A stretch of 64,000 nt of DNA, from NCBI GenBank assembly GCA_963850205.1, contig CAWKKJ010000017.1, positions 434,001 to 498,000 on the forward strand. Direction: 5' to 3'. The position numbers and the translations under genes were made by a program. The stretch is from JACVRW01 sp963850205. Lineage in GTDB: Bacteria > Actinomycetota > Thermoleophilia > Solirubrobacterales > Thermoleophilaceae. The notes beneath the pieces were generated by a model. That model made no database searches and had not been told where the DNA came from. It was given only the letters and a program-made list of their open reading frames with translations. Positions 8,219 to 15,884 of this stretch are shown here, piece by piece (the stretch's first letter is position 1; each line of letters starts with the position of its first letter).

Positions 8219-9123
8219 CCCGGCGTGCGGGCCGACACCAGCAGGTTGTAGAACAGCGCCGGGGGCAGGCGGGGCTCGAGCAGCGAGCGGTCCACGGCCT
8301 GCAGGGCCAGGTAGCCCCGGTGGGCGTAGACCCGCCACGCCCAGGGAACGTCCGCGGGATCGGCCGTGGACTCGAGCGTCCGGTTGGCCCAGCCGAACAA
8401 CCCGGCCATGAGCTCCTCGCCTCCCACCCGCACGCCCTCCAATCCGGCGGCGCCCGCGTGGCGCTCCAGCTCGGCCGGGGTGAAGGCGTGGACGTCGACC
8501 AGCGCCTCCAGCCGGTCCTCCTCGCCGAGACCGCCGGGGCCGTTGCCGTTGCCGGGCCGGGGCCCTGCGCCCATCAGCGCACGCCACAGCGGGGCCACCG
8601 CGAGCGCGCCTCGCTTGGGCAGGCCGGCCACGCGGTGGCCGTAGCGGGAGGGCTCGCCGCAGAAGGCCACCACGCCGCCGGGCCGCAGCACGCGCCGGAA
8701 CTCTCCGAACGCGGCCTCGAGATCCGGCAGGTGGTGCAGCACGGCGTGGCCGAAGACGAGGTCGAAGGAGCCGTCCTCGAAGGGGAGCGAGGAGGCCTCG
8801 CAGCAGGCGGTCTCCACCGGCAGGCCGAGCTCGCCCGCCGACTCCTCGAGCGCGCTCAGCATCCCGGGGGAGATGTCGGTGGCCACGGCCCCGCCCACGG
8901 TTCCGGCACGCAGCAGGTTGAGCGTGAAGTAGCCGGTGCCGGCGCCGATCTCCAGCGCCCTCCCGTAGCGCCCGGGCTCGCGCCCCAGCGCCTTACGCAG
9001 CTTGCCCGTCACCTGAGCCTGCCCCAGCGCCCCGTAGCTGATCCCCCACTTGGCGTCGTAGTGGCCCGCGGCGAGGTCGTGATAGCGGACGTTCGCGTCG
9101 CGGATGGCCTGCTCGCTCAGCAT
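8215..9123 (-). CDS. Class I SAM-dependent methyltransferase
   Basis: A 302-residue methyltransferase with the Rossmann SAM-binding motif I ALEIGAGTGYFTLNLL (residues ~53-68), an acidic post-I region, and LVFGHAVLHHLPDL as motif II/III of the Methyltransf_11/25 type. The C-terminal ~100 residues are not typical of any well-known subfamily and probably set the substrate, which I cannot predict. It is the third leftward gene after a cupin and an ABM-domain gene but has its own TAGGCT box 6 nt before the ATG, so it can be transcribed independently. Confidence 0.85.
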   Translation of the reverse strand: MLSEQAIRDANVRYHDLAAGHYDAKWGISYGALGQAQVTGKLRKALGREPGRYGRALEIGAGTGYFTLNLLRAGTVGGAVATDISPGMLSALEESAGELGLPVETACCEASSLPFEDGSFDLVFGHAVLHHLPDLEAAFGEFRRVLRPGGVVAFCGEPSRYGHRVAGLPKRGALAVAPLWRALMGAGPRPGNGNGPGGLGEEDRLEALVDVHAFTPAELERHAGAAGLEGVRVGGEELMAGLFGWANRTLESTADPADVPWAWRVYAHRGYLALQAVDRSLLEPRLPPALFYNLLVSARTPG

Positions 9124-9135
9124 GGCCGCAGCCTA
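9124..9135 (-). promoter_or_regulatory. Leaderless promoter -10 box of the methyltransferase
   Basis: TAGGCT on the minus strand (9135-9130) lies 6 nt before the ATG at 9123. Confidence 0.45.
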
Positions 9136-9444
9136 GGGTTGCGGCGCCACGGCCACGTGGAAGTGGCGTACGTGCTCGTCGTACTCGGTCAGCAGCTCGG
9201 CGGCACGCGGCTCGATGACCGGCCTCTCGGATTCCTCGCCGGCAAAGCGGCCGATCGCCTCGAGCGAGTCGAACAGGGTGAGCGTCACGAACTCGACAGC
9301 TCCCGGGACCTCGCGCCGCAACACGTAGGCGCCCTGCGAGCCCTCCAGGGCGGCGACCTGGGGCAGAAGATCCGAGCGCAAGAACTCCTCGTAGGCGTCG
9401 GCGCCGGCAGGGCTGGTGCGACCGCTCCAGAGCCGCCCGATCAC
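9133..9444 (-). CDS. Antibiotic-biosynthesis-monooxygenase (ABM) domain protein
   Basis: A 103-residue single-domain protein of the dimeric alpha/beta-barrel (ABM) superfamily: RLWSGRTSPAGADAYEEFL, then YVLRREVPGAVEFVTLTLFDS and an aromatic C-terminal strand (HVRHFHVA). Members act as small cofactor-less oxygenases, haem-degrading enzymes or ligand-binding proteins; nothing here decides between them. Its start overlaps the cupin stop by 4 bp, so the two are co-translated. Confidence 0.75.
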   Translation of the reverse strand: MIGRLWSGRTSPAGADAYEEFLRSDLLPQVAALEGSQGAYVLRREVPGAVEFVTLTLFDSLEAIGRFAGEESERPVIEPRAAELLTEYDEHVRHFHVAVAPQP

Positions 9445-9821
9445 GGCTGACTGTCCCCGGTCGGGACCACCCCGGCGGCCTCGACCATGAGGATCGCGGT
9501 TCGTGACGGCGCTCGAGTACGGTGCACCACCCCGCGGGGCACGGTGTAACCCTGGTGCGGGTCGAGCGTCACGGTCTCGCGATCCTCGAGGTCGATCAGC
9601 AGCCGGCCTTCGAGCACGAGGAAGAATTCGTCCTCAGCGTCGTGCTTGTGCCAGTGAAAGTCGCCCTCGATGATGCCGAGACGTACGACGCTGTCGTTGA
9701 CGGTCGTCAGCGTTTGGTTGAACCAGGGCCGGTGGGCGGCTATCTCGGCCGGCAGGTCGATCAGCCGGAGGCTGCCGAACTTGTCGTCAGTGTTGATGTC
9801 GTAGTCCCGCTCGCTGGGCAT
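9441..9821 (-). CDS. Cupin-domain protein
   Basis: A 126-residue single cupin. Motif 1 is GDFHWHKHDAEDEFFLVLEG, with the HxH...E metal ligands, and motif 2 is PHQGYTVPRGVVHRT with the distal histidine, so a mononuclear metal site is likely. Small cupins of this type act as dioxygenases, isomerases or sugar/sensor modules and the substrate is unknown. The ATG at 9821 gives the compact domain; earlier in-frame codons run into the divergent promoter and gene. First gene of the cupin-ABM pair. Confidence 0.8.
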   Translation of the reverse strand: MPSERDYDINTDDKFGSLRLIDLPAEIAAHRPWFNQTLTTVNDSVVRLGIIEGDFHWHKHDAEDEFFLVLEGRLLIDLEDRETVTLDPHQGYTVPRGVVHRTRAPSRTAILMVEAAGVVPTGDSQP

Positions 9822-9831
9822 CGCGAGGGGC

Positions 9832-9841
9832 ACCTTAGACT
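9832..9841. promoter_or_regulatory. Overlapping divergent -10 boxes (bidirectional promoter)
   Basis: Rightward TAGACT (9836-9841) and leftward TAAGGT (9837-9832) share two base pairs. Each lies exactly 10 nt from its start codon (ATG 9852 and ATG 9821). The whole intergenic space is 30 bp, so polymerase binding in the two directions must be mutually exclusive. Confidence 0.45.
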
Positions 9842-9851
9842 GCCGCGGCCC

Positions 9852-10607
9852 ATGCAGGAGACGGTGCAGCAGGACCAGCCCGCGGGCGTCCCTCCGCTCG
9901 AGCTGACCGGCGAGCGGACCCTCCCGGAGGTGCCCGCGGAGAACTATTGGTTTCGCCGCCACCTGGCGGTCTACGAGTGGATCGCGCAGCACTGCGGCGG
10001 GCTCGAGGTGGTGGACATGGCCTGCGGCGAGGGCTACGGCTGCGAGGTGCTGGCCCGGCGGGCGCGGCGGGTGACGGGGGTGGACGCCAACCCCGAGGCC
10101 CACGAGCACGCCCGCCTACGCTACAGCCGCCCGGGCGTGCGCTTCGTCCGGGACCTCGTCGAGCGCTGGAGCGAGCCCTGTGACGCCGTGGTCTTCCTCC
10201 AGACCATCGAACACGTGCCCGAGCCCGCCGCGGTGCTGCGCCACTTCCGGGGCATGCTGCGGCCAGGCGGCCGGGCGTACGTATCCACCCCGAACCTGCT
10301 GACCCTGGCCCCGCCGGGGGCGGACAAGTCCGACAATCCCTGGCATCTGCGCGAGTACCGCGCCGCCGAGTTCCGAGCGCTGTGCGAGGAGGTCTTCGCG
10401 GAGGTGGAGATCCTGGGCCTCTTCCACGCGCGCAAGCTGCGCGCCCACGAGCTCGCCCTGCGGGCGGGCTGGGACCGCGCCCACGCCGCCCTGGGCGTGA
10501 CCCGACCCTTCTACAGCCGCTTCACGCCGGCTATCTCCGCGCGTGACTTCGTCCTGCGGCCGGCCCCGCTCGAGCGGGCGCTCGACTTCGTCGCCGTGCT
10601 CCGCTGA
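9852..10607 (+). CDS. SAM-dependent methyltransferase of a polysaccharide cluster (Rv3030-like by context)
   Basis: A 251-residue class I methyltransferase: ELTGERTLPE and WFRRHLAVYEW at the N-terminus, SAM motif I VVDMACGEGYGCEVLA (residues ~53-68), GVDANPEAHEHAR, and motif AVVFLQTIEHVPEP. The gene is immediately followed by a GH57 branching enzyme (start 1 bp after its stop) and a GT4 glycosyltransferase. That is the order of Rv3030-Rv3031-Rv3032, which make methylglucose lipopolysaccharides in mycobacteria. A sugar O-methyltransferase or a glucan-precursor methyltransferase is therefore the best guess; this is context inference. Confidence 0.85.
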   Translation: MQETVQQDQPAGVPPLELTGERTLPEVPAENYWFRRHLAVYEWIAQHCGGLEVVDMACGEGYGCEVLARRARRVTGVDANPEAHEHARLRYSRPGVRFVRDLVERWSEPCDAVVFLQTIEHVPEPAAVLRHFRGMLRPGGRAYVSTPNLLTLAPPGADKSDNPWHLREYRAAEFRALCEEVFAEVEILGLFHARKLRAHELALRAGWDRAHAALGVTRPFYSRFTPAISARDFVLRPAPLERALDFVAVLR

Positions 10608-10608
10608 G

Positions 10609-12036
10609 ATGGCCGGCCGCGCCGGGGGGCTGGCCCTCGTGCTCCACTCGCACATGCCCTACGTCGAGGGCTTCGGCACCTGGCCCTTCGGCGAAGAGTG
10701 GCTGTGGGAGGCGGCGGCCTGCGTCTACACCCCGCTGCTCGAGGTCATCGACGGCGCGCCGGTGACCGTCGGGCTCACCCCGGTGCTGTGCGATCAGCTG
10801 GAGGCGATGAGCGGCGACGCGGGCGACCGCTACCTGCGCTTCCTGGCCGAGATCCGGGCGCCGCTGCACGCCGAGGATGCGCGCGGCCTGGAGCTCGGCG
10901 GCGAGGCCGAGGCGGCGGCCGAGGTCCGGCGCGCGGCGGCCGACTACTCCGGCGCGGCGCAGGACTTCGAGCGCCGTGGCCGGGACCTGCCGGCCGCCTT
11001 CGCTGCCCTGCGCCGGGTGGAGCTGTGGACCTCGGCGGCCAGCCACGCGATCCTGCCGCTGCTGGCCACCGACGCGGGGCTGCGCCTGCAGCTGCGCACT
11101 GGCGTGGCGGCCCATACACGCCGTTTCGGGGGCTGGGGCGGCGGCTTCTGGCTGCCCGAGTGCGCGTACGTGCCCGGCCTGGAGCGCGAGCTCGGGGATG
11201 CCGGGGTCGAGGCGTTCTGCGTCGACCAGACGCGAGCCCACGGGCTCGGCGCCGCCGCCCAGCTCGAACCGGTGAGGACCCCGGCCGGCCCGGTGGCGGT
11301 GCCCATCGACTGGCAGACGGTCGAGCTGGTCTGGAACGAGGAGCGGGGCTACCCGGGGCACGGGACCTATCGCGACTATCACCGCAGGACGGTCCACGAC
11401 CTCAAGCCCTGGGACAACGCCGGCCGCCCCTACGACCACGGGGCCGCGCTGGCGCTCGCCGCGGCCCACGCGCGCGACTTCGTGTCCCGGGCGCGAACGC
11501 GCTTGGAGCGTGGCGGCCTGCTCTGCTGCGCGCTCGACACCGAGCTGCTCGGCCACTGGTGGTATGAGGGCCCGGCTTGGCTGGCAGCCGTGCTCGCCGA
11601 GTCCGATCGCCAGGGGCTGCCGCTGGTCACCGTCTCCGAGGGGCTGCGTCTGGTCGAGCCGGTGGAGCGGCCGCTTGTCGCCTCCAGCTGGGGGGCGGGC
11701 AAGGACCTGGCCACCTGGGACGCGCCGGCCGTGGCCCAGCTCGCCTTCGGCGCCCGGCGGGCGGAGCTGCTCACCGTCGCGGCCGCCGCGGCCGGGACCG
11801 AGCCCCGGGTCGCCCTCGAGCGGGCGGCGCGCGAGCTGCTGGCGCTCCAGGCCAGCGACTGGGCCTTCATGGCCACCCGCGCCCTGGCCGCCGACTACCC
11901 GCTGGAGCGCTTCGAGCGCCACAGCGCCACCCACGACGCTGCGCTCGCGGCTCTGGCAGACTCCGCGCCCGTGCCGGAGCCCCAGCTACGGAACCTGGCG
12001 CCCGACCTGGACCTCGCGAGCCTCACCACGCCGTGA
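10609..12036 (+). CDS. GH57-family 1,4-alpha-glucan branching enzyme
   Basis: A 475-residue GH57 enzyme that cuts alpha-1,4-glucan and re-attaches the segment by an alpha-1,6 link. It starts LALVLHSHMPYVEGFG, the GH57 histidine motif. The nucleophile motif is GGFWLPECAYVPGLE (Glu in LPE), the acid/base region is CALDTELLGHWWYEGP (Asp), and a C-terminal DUF1957-like helical domain follows (WAFMATRALAADYPLERF). The ATG at 10609 overlaps the upstream methyltransferase end and gives the family start. The GTGA overlap with the next gene implies translational coupling to the glycosyltransferase. Confidence 0.9.
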   Translation: MAGRAGGLALVLHSHMPYVEGFGTWPFGEEWLWEAAACVYTPLLEVIDGAPVTVGLTPVLCDQLEAMSGDAGDRYLRFLAEIRAPLHAEDARGLELGGEAEAAAEVRRAAADYSGAAQDFERRGRDLPAAFAALRRVELWTSAASHAILPLLATDAGLRLQLRTGVAAHTRRFGGWGGGFWLPECAYVPGLERELGDAGVEAFCVDQTRAHGLGAAAQLEPVRTPAGPVAVPIDWQTVELVWNEERGYPGHGTYRDYHRRTVHDLKPWDNAGRPYDHGAALALAAAHARDFVSRARTRLERGGLLCCALDTELLGHWWYEGPAWLAAVLAESDRQGLPLVTVSEGLRLVEPVERPLVASSWGAGKDLATWDAPAVAQLAFGARRAELLTVAAAAAGTEPRVALERAARELLALQASDWAFMATRALAADYPLERFERHSATHDAALAALADSAPVPEPQLRNLAPDLDLASLTTP

Positions 12037-13229
12037 CCGACGTGCGCGCGCTGATCCTGTCCTGGGAGTACCCGCCGCTGATCGAGGGAGGCCTGGCCCG
12101 GCACGTGCGCAAGCTGGCGGAGAACCTCGCCGATCAGGGCACCGACGTGCATGTGCTGGCCCGCGGCCGGGAGGAGGACCCCCAGGAGGCCGAGGTGGGG
12201 GGCGTGCTGGTGCATCGGGTGCGCGAGCCCGAGCGGCCGCGGGACCTGGGGGAGTTCGTGGCCTGGATCGAGCACATGAACAGCGACATGCTGGCCGCCG
12301 GGGTGGAGGCGGGCGACCGCTGGGACTTCGACGTGGTGCACGGGCACGACTGGCTCGTCGCCTCGGCCGGCGATCACCTGGCCAAGCGCTTCCGCGCGCC
12401 GCTCGTGACCACCATCCACGCCACCGAGTACGGGCGTCATCAGGGCTGGGTGGAGCACCACCCGCAGTCCTACATCCACGGCGTGGAGCGCTGGATGGCC
12501 AACCGGGCCGAGCGGGTGATCACCTGCTCGGCCTACATGCGCGAGCACGTGGCCGACATCTACGGTCTGGAGGAGCGCCGGATCAGCGTGATCCCCAACG
12601 GGATCGATCCCTCCGAGCTTGTGCCGGTGGGCGACCTCGACTCGCTGCGGGCCCGTTTCGCCGCTCCGGACGAGCGACTGGTGCTGCTGGTGGGCCGGCT
12701 CGTCTACGAGAAGGGCTTCCAGCTGGCACTGGAGGCGCTTCCGCGCCTCATCGAGCGGCTCGGGAACGTCCGCTTCCTGGTCGCCGGATCGGGCACGGCG
12801 GAGCATGAGCTGCGTGAGCAGGCCAGCCGGCTCGGCCTGGACGCCCACGGGACGTTCCTGGGCTGGATCGGCGACGACGTCCTCCACTCGCTCTACCGCA
12901 TCGCCGACCTGACGGTGGTGCCCTCGATCTATGAGCCCTTCGGGCTGGTGGCCCTGGAGGCCATGGCCTCGGGCTGCCCTTGCCTGGTGTCGGACACCGG
13001 CGGCCTGCGCGAGGTGGTGCCTCACGACGACGTGGGCCTGCGCTTCCGCTCGCGCGACCCCGACTCGCTCGGCGAGATGGCGGAGCGGCTGCTCACCGAC
13101 GCGACCCTGCGGGAGCGCATGGTGGCCGAGGCCTCGGAGCACGTGCTGAGCTTCGACTGGGCCGACGTCGCGCGTCAGGTCGCGGGTGTCTACGCCGAGG
13201 CGGTGTCGGCCTCGGCCAGGGTGCGATAG
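12033..13229 (+). CDS. GT4-family alpha-glucan glycosyltransferase (Rv3032/GlgA-like)
   Basis: A 398-residue GT-B retaining glycosyltransferase of family GT4. The N-terminal half has ILSWEYPPLIEGGLARHV (donor/acceptor GGL loop) and VVHGHDWLVA; the C-terminal half has GRLVYEKGFQLALEALP and the EX7E motif EPFGLVALE. These are features of the glycogen synthase/maltose-1-phosphate synthase/Rv3032 branch that extends alpha-1,4-glucan from a nucleotide-glucose donor. The start is a GTG overlapping the GH57 stop. Its end overlaps the predicted start region of the next gene, an RsbT-like kinase, which physically links glucan synthesis to stress signalling. Confidence 0.9.
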   Translation: MTDVRALILSWEYPPLIEGGLARHVRKLAENLADQGTDVHVLARGREEDPQEAEVGGVLVHRVREPERPRDLGEFVAWIEHMNSDMLAAGVEAGDRWDFDVVHGHDWLVASAGDHLAKRFRAPLVTTIHATEYGRHQGWVEHHPQSYIHGVERWMANRAERVITCSAYMREHVADIYGLEERRISVIPNGIDPSELVPVGDLDSLRARFAAPDERLVLLVGRLVYEKGFQLALEALPRLIERLGNVRFLVAGSGTAEHELREQASRLGLDAHGTFLGWIGDDVLHSLYRIADLTVVPSIYEPFGLVALEAMASGCPCLVSDTGGLREVVPHDDVGLRFRSRDPDSLGEMAERLLTDATLRERMVAEASEHVLSFDWADVARQVAGVYAEAVSASARVR

Positions 13230-14185
13230 GCGCCCGGGTCGACATCAGGGCCGAAGCCGACGTCGCGCTGGCCTGCCGCGAGGGCCGCGCGCTCGCCGAG
13301 CGGCTCGGGTTCGGCGGCGTCGAGCTGGCTCACGTCGTCACGGCGATCTCGGAGATCGCCGGCAACGTGTGGCGACACGCTGGCGGGGGTCGCATCGACC
13401 TCGACTCCATTCAGGAGGCCGGCCGGGTGGGAATCACCGTGCGAGCCAGCGACAGCGGTCCGGGGATCGCCGACACGGACGAGGCGCTGGCCGACGGCTG
13501 GTCCTCGGTCGGAAGCATGGGCATGGGCCTGCCGGGAGCGCGGCGGCTGATGGACGAGTTCGAGCTGGCCTCCGGGCCGGGGCGAGGGACCACGGTGACC
13601 ATGACCCGTTGGCTGACCCCGCCCCGGGCCGGGTCGGGCCGGCTGGACTGGAGCACCGCGCCGGCCGCGGCGCCGTCCGGCACGCGCGCGCTGGTGTGCC
13701 GCTTTCCCAGCGGCGTGCTGGCGGCCACGCTCCACTGCCGCCAGGGCTCACCGGAGCCGGATGAGGTGGCCGCCCTGCTGGAGGCTCACGCCGGCGAGTC
13801 TCCGGTCGCGCTGGCCGAGCGCTGCCGTGCCGAGCTTCCGGGCGGCGCCGCCGTGTCGCTGTGCCTGGCCTCGCTGAGCACGCTCGAGGCGTCGGTCACC
13901 TGGCTGGCACTGGGACACGCGGAGGGGTTGGTGGTGAGCGGCACCGACGCCCGCGCGCGGCGCTGGAGCGCCCCCCGCTCGGCGCGGCCGCGGGCGGGCG
14001 AGCCGTCGCATCTGCGTGCCGCCACGGTGCCGGTGGGCGCCCGGGCCATCCTCGTCCTCTCGGCCGGTCGGCCCCTGCCGCCCGGCTTCACCCCGGCGCC
14101 CGGCGCCGCCACGCGGCGGGTGGCCGAGGACCTGCTCGTGGAGCTGGGGGGCGGCGGGCTGGCGCTGGTCGCGCGGCGCGCCTGA
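13226..14185 (+). CDS. RsbT-like serine kinase fused to a degenerate RsbX-like (PP2C) domain
   Basis: About 320 residues in two domains. Residues ~5-130 are an RsbT-type GHKL kinase: EIAGNVWRHAGGG (N box with the essential Asn), DSGPGIAD (G1) and GMGLPGARRLMDEF (G2), closely matching the free RsbT at 15468. Residues ~150-315 align with the RsbX phosphatase at 15877, but the metal-binding DGLGHG motif is replaced by an AATLHC stretch and the FATDGV motif by VLSAGR, so it should be catalytically dead. The start is unresolved: no ATG, GTG or TTG lies in frame near the GT4 stop. I place it at 13226 (ATA) by homology; a frameshift or unusual initiation is possible. Confidence 0.75.
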   Translation: MGARVDIRAEADVALACREGRALAERLGFGGVELAHVVTAISEIAGNVWRHAGGGRIDLDSIQEAGRVGITVRASDSGPGIADTDEALADGWSSVGSMGMGLPGARRLMDEFELASGPGRGTTVTMTRWLTPPRAGSGRLDWSTAPAAAPSGTRALVCRFPSGVLAATLHCRQGSPEPDEVAALLEAHAGESPVALAERCRAELPGGAAVSLCLASLSTLEASVTWLALGHAEGLVVSGTDARARRWSAPRSARPRAGEPSHLRAATVPVGARAILVLSAGRPLPPGFTPAPGAATRRVAEDLLVELGGGGLALVARRA

Positions 14186-14235
14186 CGGATGTAGTGTCGG
14201 AGGCGTCCCCGACCGCCGACGAGCGGAGGAACCCG

Positions 14236-15105
14236 ATGGCCCAGAGCACCGACGGCAGCGCCGAGCTCCTGCGCGAGCTGGTCGGCCACCTGCGCGAGAA
14301 CCGCAGCCAGCTGCGCGAGGAGTGGGCCCGCCGGATAAACAGCGCCGAGCTGCTCACCGCGATGAGCCGTGAGGAGATCTTCTCCGAGGCCACCTCGGTG
14401 TACGACAACTACGTCGAGGTGCTGGAGACCGGCGCCGTCGACGCCCTTCAGGACTACGCCCGCAACCTCTCCGAGCGGATCATCCCGCGCGGCGTCGAGA
14501 CCGACGAGGTGCTCGGCATCGTCCTGCTGCTGCGCGACGTGCTGGCTCGCTCCCTGTTCGAGAAGTACCAGGCCGACTTCACCCTGCTGAACCGGGTGCT
14601 CGACGCCTACGAGCCGGCAGCGAACCGCATCGCCAACACCGTGGGGGTGGGCTTCGTCCAGGAGCGGGAACGGGTGATCCGCCAGCAGCAGGAGGCCATC
14701 CGGGAGCTGTCCACCCCGGTGCTGCAGGTGCGGGAGCGACTGCTCATCCTGCCCATCATCGGCGTGCTCGACTCGCAGCGCGCACGCCAGGTGACCGAGC
14801 AGCTGCTGAACGGAATTCGCGCGAACCGGGCCAAGGTCGTGGTGATGGACATCACCGGCGTCCCCACGGTGGACTCGACGGTGGCCAACCACCTCGTGCA
14901 GACGGTCGAGGCCTCGCGGCTGATGGGAGCGAGCGTGATCATCACCGGCCTGTCGGCCGAGATCGCCCAGACGCTCGTGACGATCGGGGTGGACCTCAGC
15001 AAGATGACCGCGGTGGGCGACCTCCAGGGCGGGATCGAGCAGGCTGAGCGCCTGCTCGGCTACGAGGTCACGAGCGGGGAAGCCGAGCTCCAAGAAATTC
15101 GGTAG
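14236..15105 (+). CDS. rsbR: RsbR-family stressosome sensor with STAS domain
   Basis: A 289-residue RsbR homologue. The N-terminal ~150 residues are a helical sensor (RsbR_N, non-haem-globin-like type) and the C-terminal ~115 are a STAS domain (VLQVRERLLILPIIGVLD). The linker-end ELSTPV carries a Thr matching B. subtilis RsbRA Thr171, and GVPTVDSTVANH carries Ser214/Thr215 at the Thr205 position phosphorylated by RsbT. With RsbS it should build the stressosome core. A GGAGGAA ribosome site lies 5 nt before the ATG. Followed after 4 bp by rsbS. Confidence 0.9.
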   Translation: MAQSTDGSAELLRELVGHLRENRSQLREEWARRINSAELLTAMSREEIFSEATSVYDNYVEVLETGAVDALQDYARNLSERIIPRGVETDEVLGIVLLLRDVLARSLFEKYQADFTLLNRVLDAYEPAANRIANTVGVGFVQERERVIRQQQEAIRELSTPVLQVRERLLILPIIGVLDSQRARQVTEQLLNGIRANRAKVVVMDITGVPTVDSTVANHLVQTVEASRLMGASVIITGLSAEIAQTLVTIGVDLSKMTAVGDLQGGIEQAERLLGYEVTSGEAELQEIR

Positions 15106-15109
15106 CGCC

Positions 15110-15484
15110 GTGGCCGTGCCCATCCTCAAGCAGGGCGACTACCTGATCGCCTCGATCCAGACGGCGCTGAGCGACACCGACGTCTTCCAGCTGCGGGACG
15201 ACCTGCTCGAGCGAGCCGGCTCGCTGCGCTCCAAGGGCATCATCGTGGACGTGACCGCACTGGACGTGATGGACTCGTTCGCCTCTCGCTCGCTTCGAGC
15301 CATCGCGCACATGGCCAACCTCCGCGGCGCGAAGACGGTGATGGTCGGGATTCAGCCCGAGGTGGCCTTCGCGATGGTGCAGCTGGGGCTCACGCTCGAG
15401 GGTGTGCACACGGCGCTGGACCTCGAAGAGGGCCTGGCCTTCCTGGACCGCATCACGAAGGAGCCCGGTGACCCCGGGGAATGA
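15110..15484 (+). CDS. rsbS: RsbS stressosome STAS scaffold
   Basis: A 124-residue single STAS-domain protein. The phosphorylation site DVMDSFASRSLR places Ser56 where B. subtilis RsbS Ser59 is phosphorylated by RsbT, releasing RsbT to activate RsbU. The GTG start is 4 bp after rsbR, and the end overlaps the rsbT start. Gene order rsbR-rsbS-rsbT is the canonical stressosome core. Confidence 0.92.
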   Translation: MAVPILKQGDYLIASIQTALSDTDVFQLRDDLLERAGSLRSKGIIVDVTALDVMDSFASRSLRAIAHMANLRGAKTVMVGIQPEVAFAMVQLGLTLEGVHTALDLEEGLAFLDRITKEPGDPGE

Positions 15485-15884
15485 CGTCGTTCGCGTCAGG
15501 ATCCTGAGCGACGACGACATCGTCACAGCGCGCCAGGAGGGGCGCCGGCTGTCCACCGAGCTGGGCTTCTCCAGCACGGATCTGACCCTCATCGCGACCG
15601 CGATCTCGGAGGTGGCACGCAACATCCGCCTGTACGCCGGGGAGGGGGAGGTCGCCCTGAACCTCGTACAGGACGGGCGGCGCAGGGGCATCGTGGTGGT
15701 TGCCCTGGACCAGGGCCCGGGCATCCCCGACGTGGAGCGGGCCATGGAGGACGGCTTCTCCTCCGGGGGCAGCTTCGGGCTGGGGCTGCCGGGCGCGCGC
15801 CGGCTGATGGACGAGTTCGACATCCGGTCGGCCCCGGGCGACGGGGTGACCGTGACGATGAAGAAGTGGGCCGGCGGTGCCTGA
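15468..15884 (+). CDS. rsbT: RsbT serine/threonine kinase (switch kinase)
   Basis: A 138-residue GHKL kinase that phosphorylates RsbR and RsbS and, once released, activates the RsbU phosphatase. N box AISEVARNIRLYAGEGEV, G1 DQGPGIPDVE and G2 GLGLPGARRLMDEF are complete. The GTG at 15468 lies inside the end of rsbS (17-bp overlap), the usual coupled arrangement. It is the second RsbT copy in this locus; the first is fused to a dead phosphatase domain upstream. Confidence 0.92.
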   Translation: MTPGNDVVRVRILSDDDIVTARQEGRRLSTELGFSSTDLTLIATAISEVARNIRLYAGEGEVALNLVQDGRRRGIVVVALDQGPGIPDVERAMEDGFSSGGSFGLGLPGARRLMDEFDIRSAPGDGVTVTMKKWAGGA

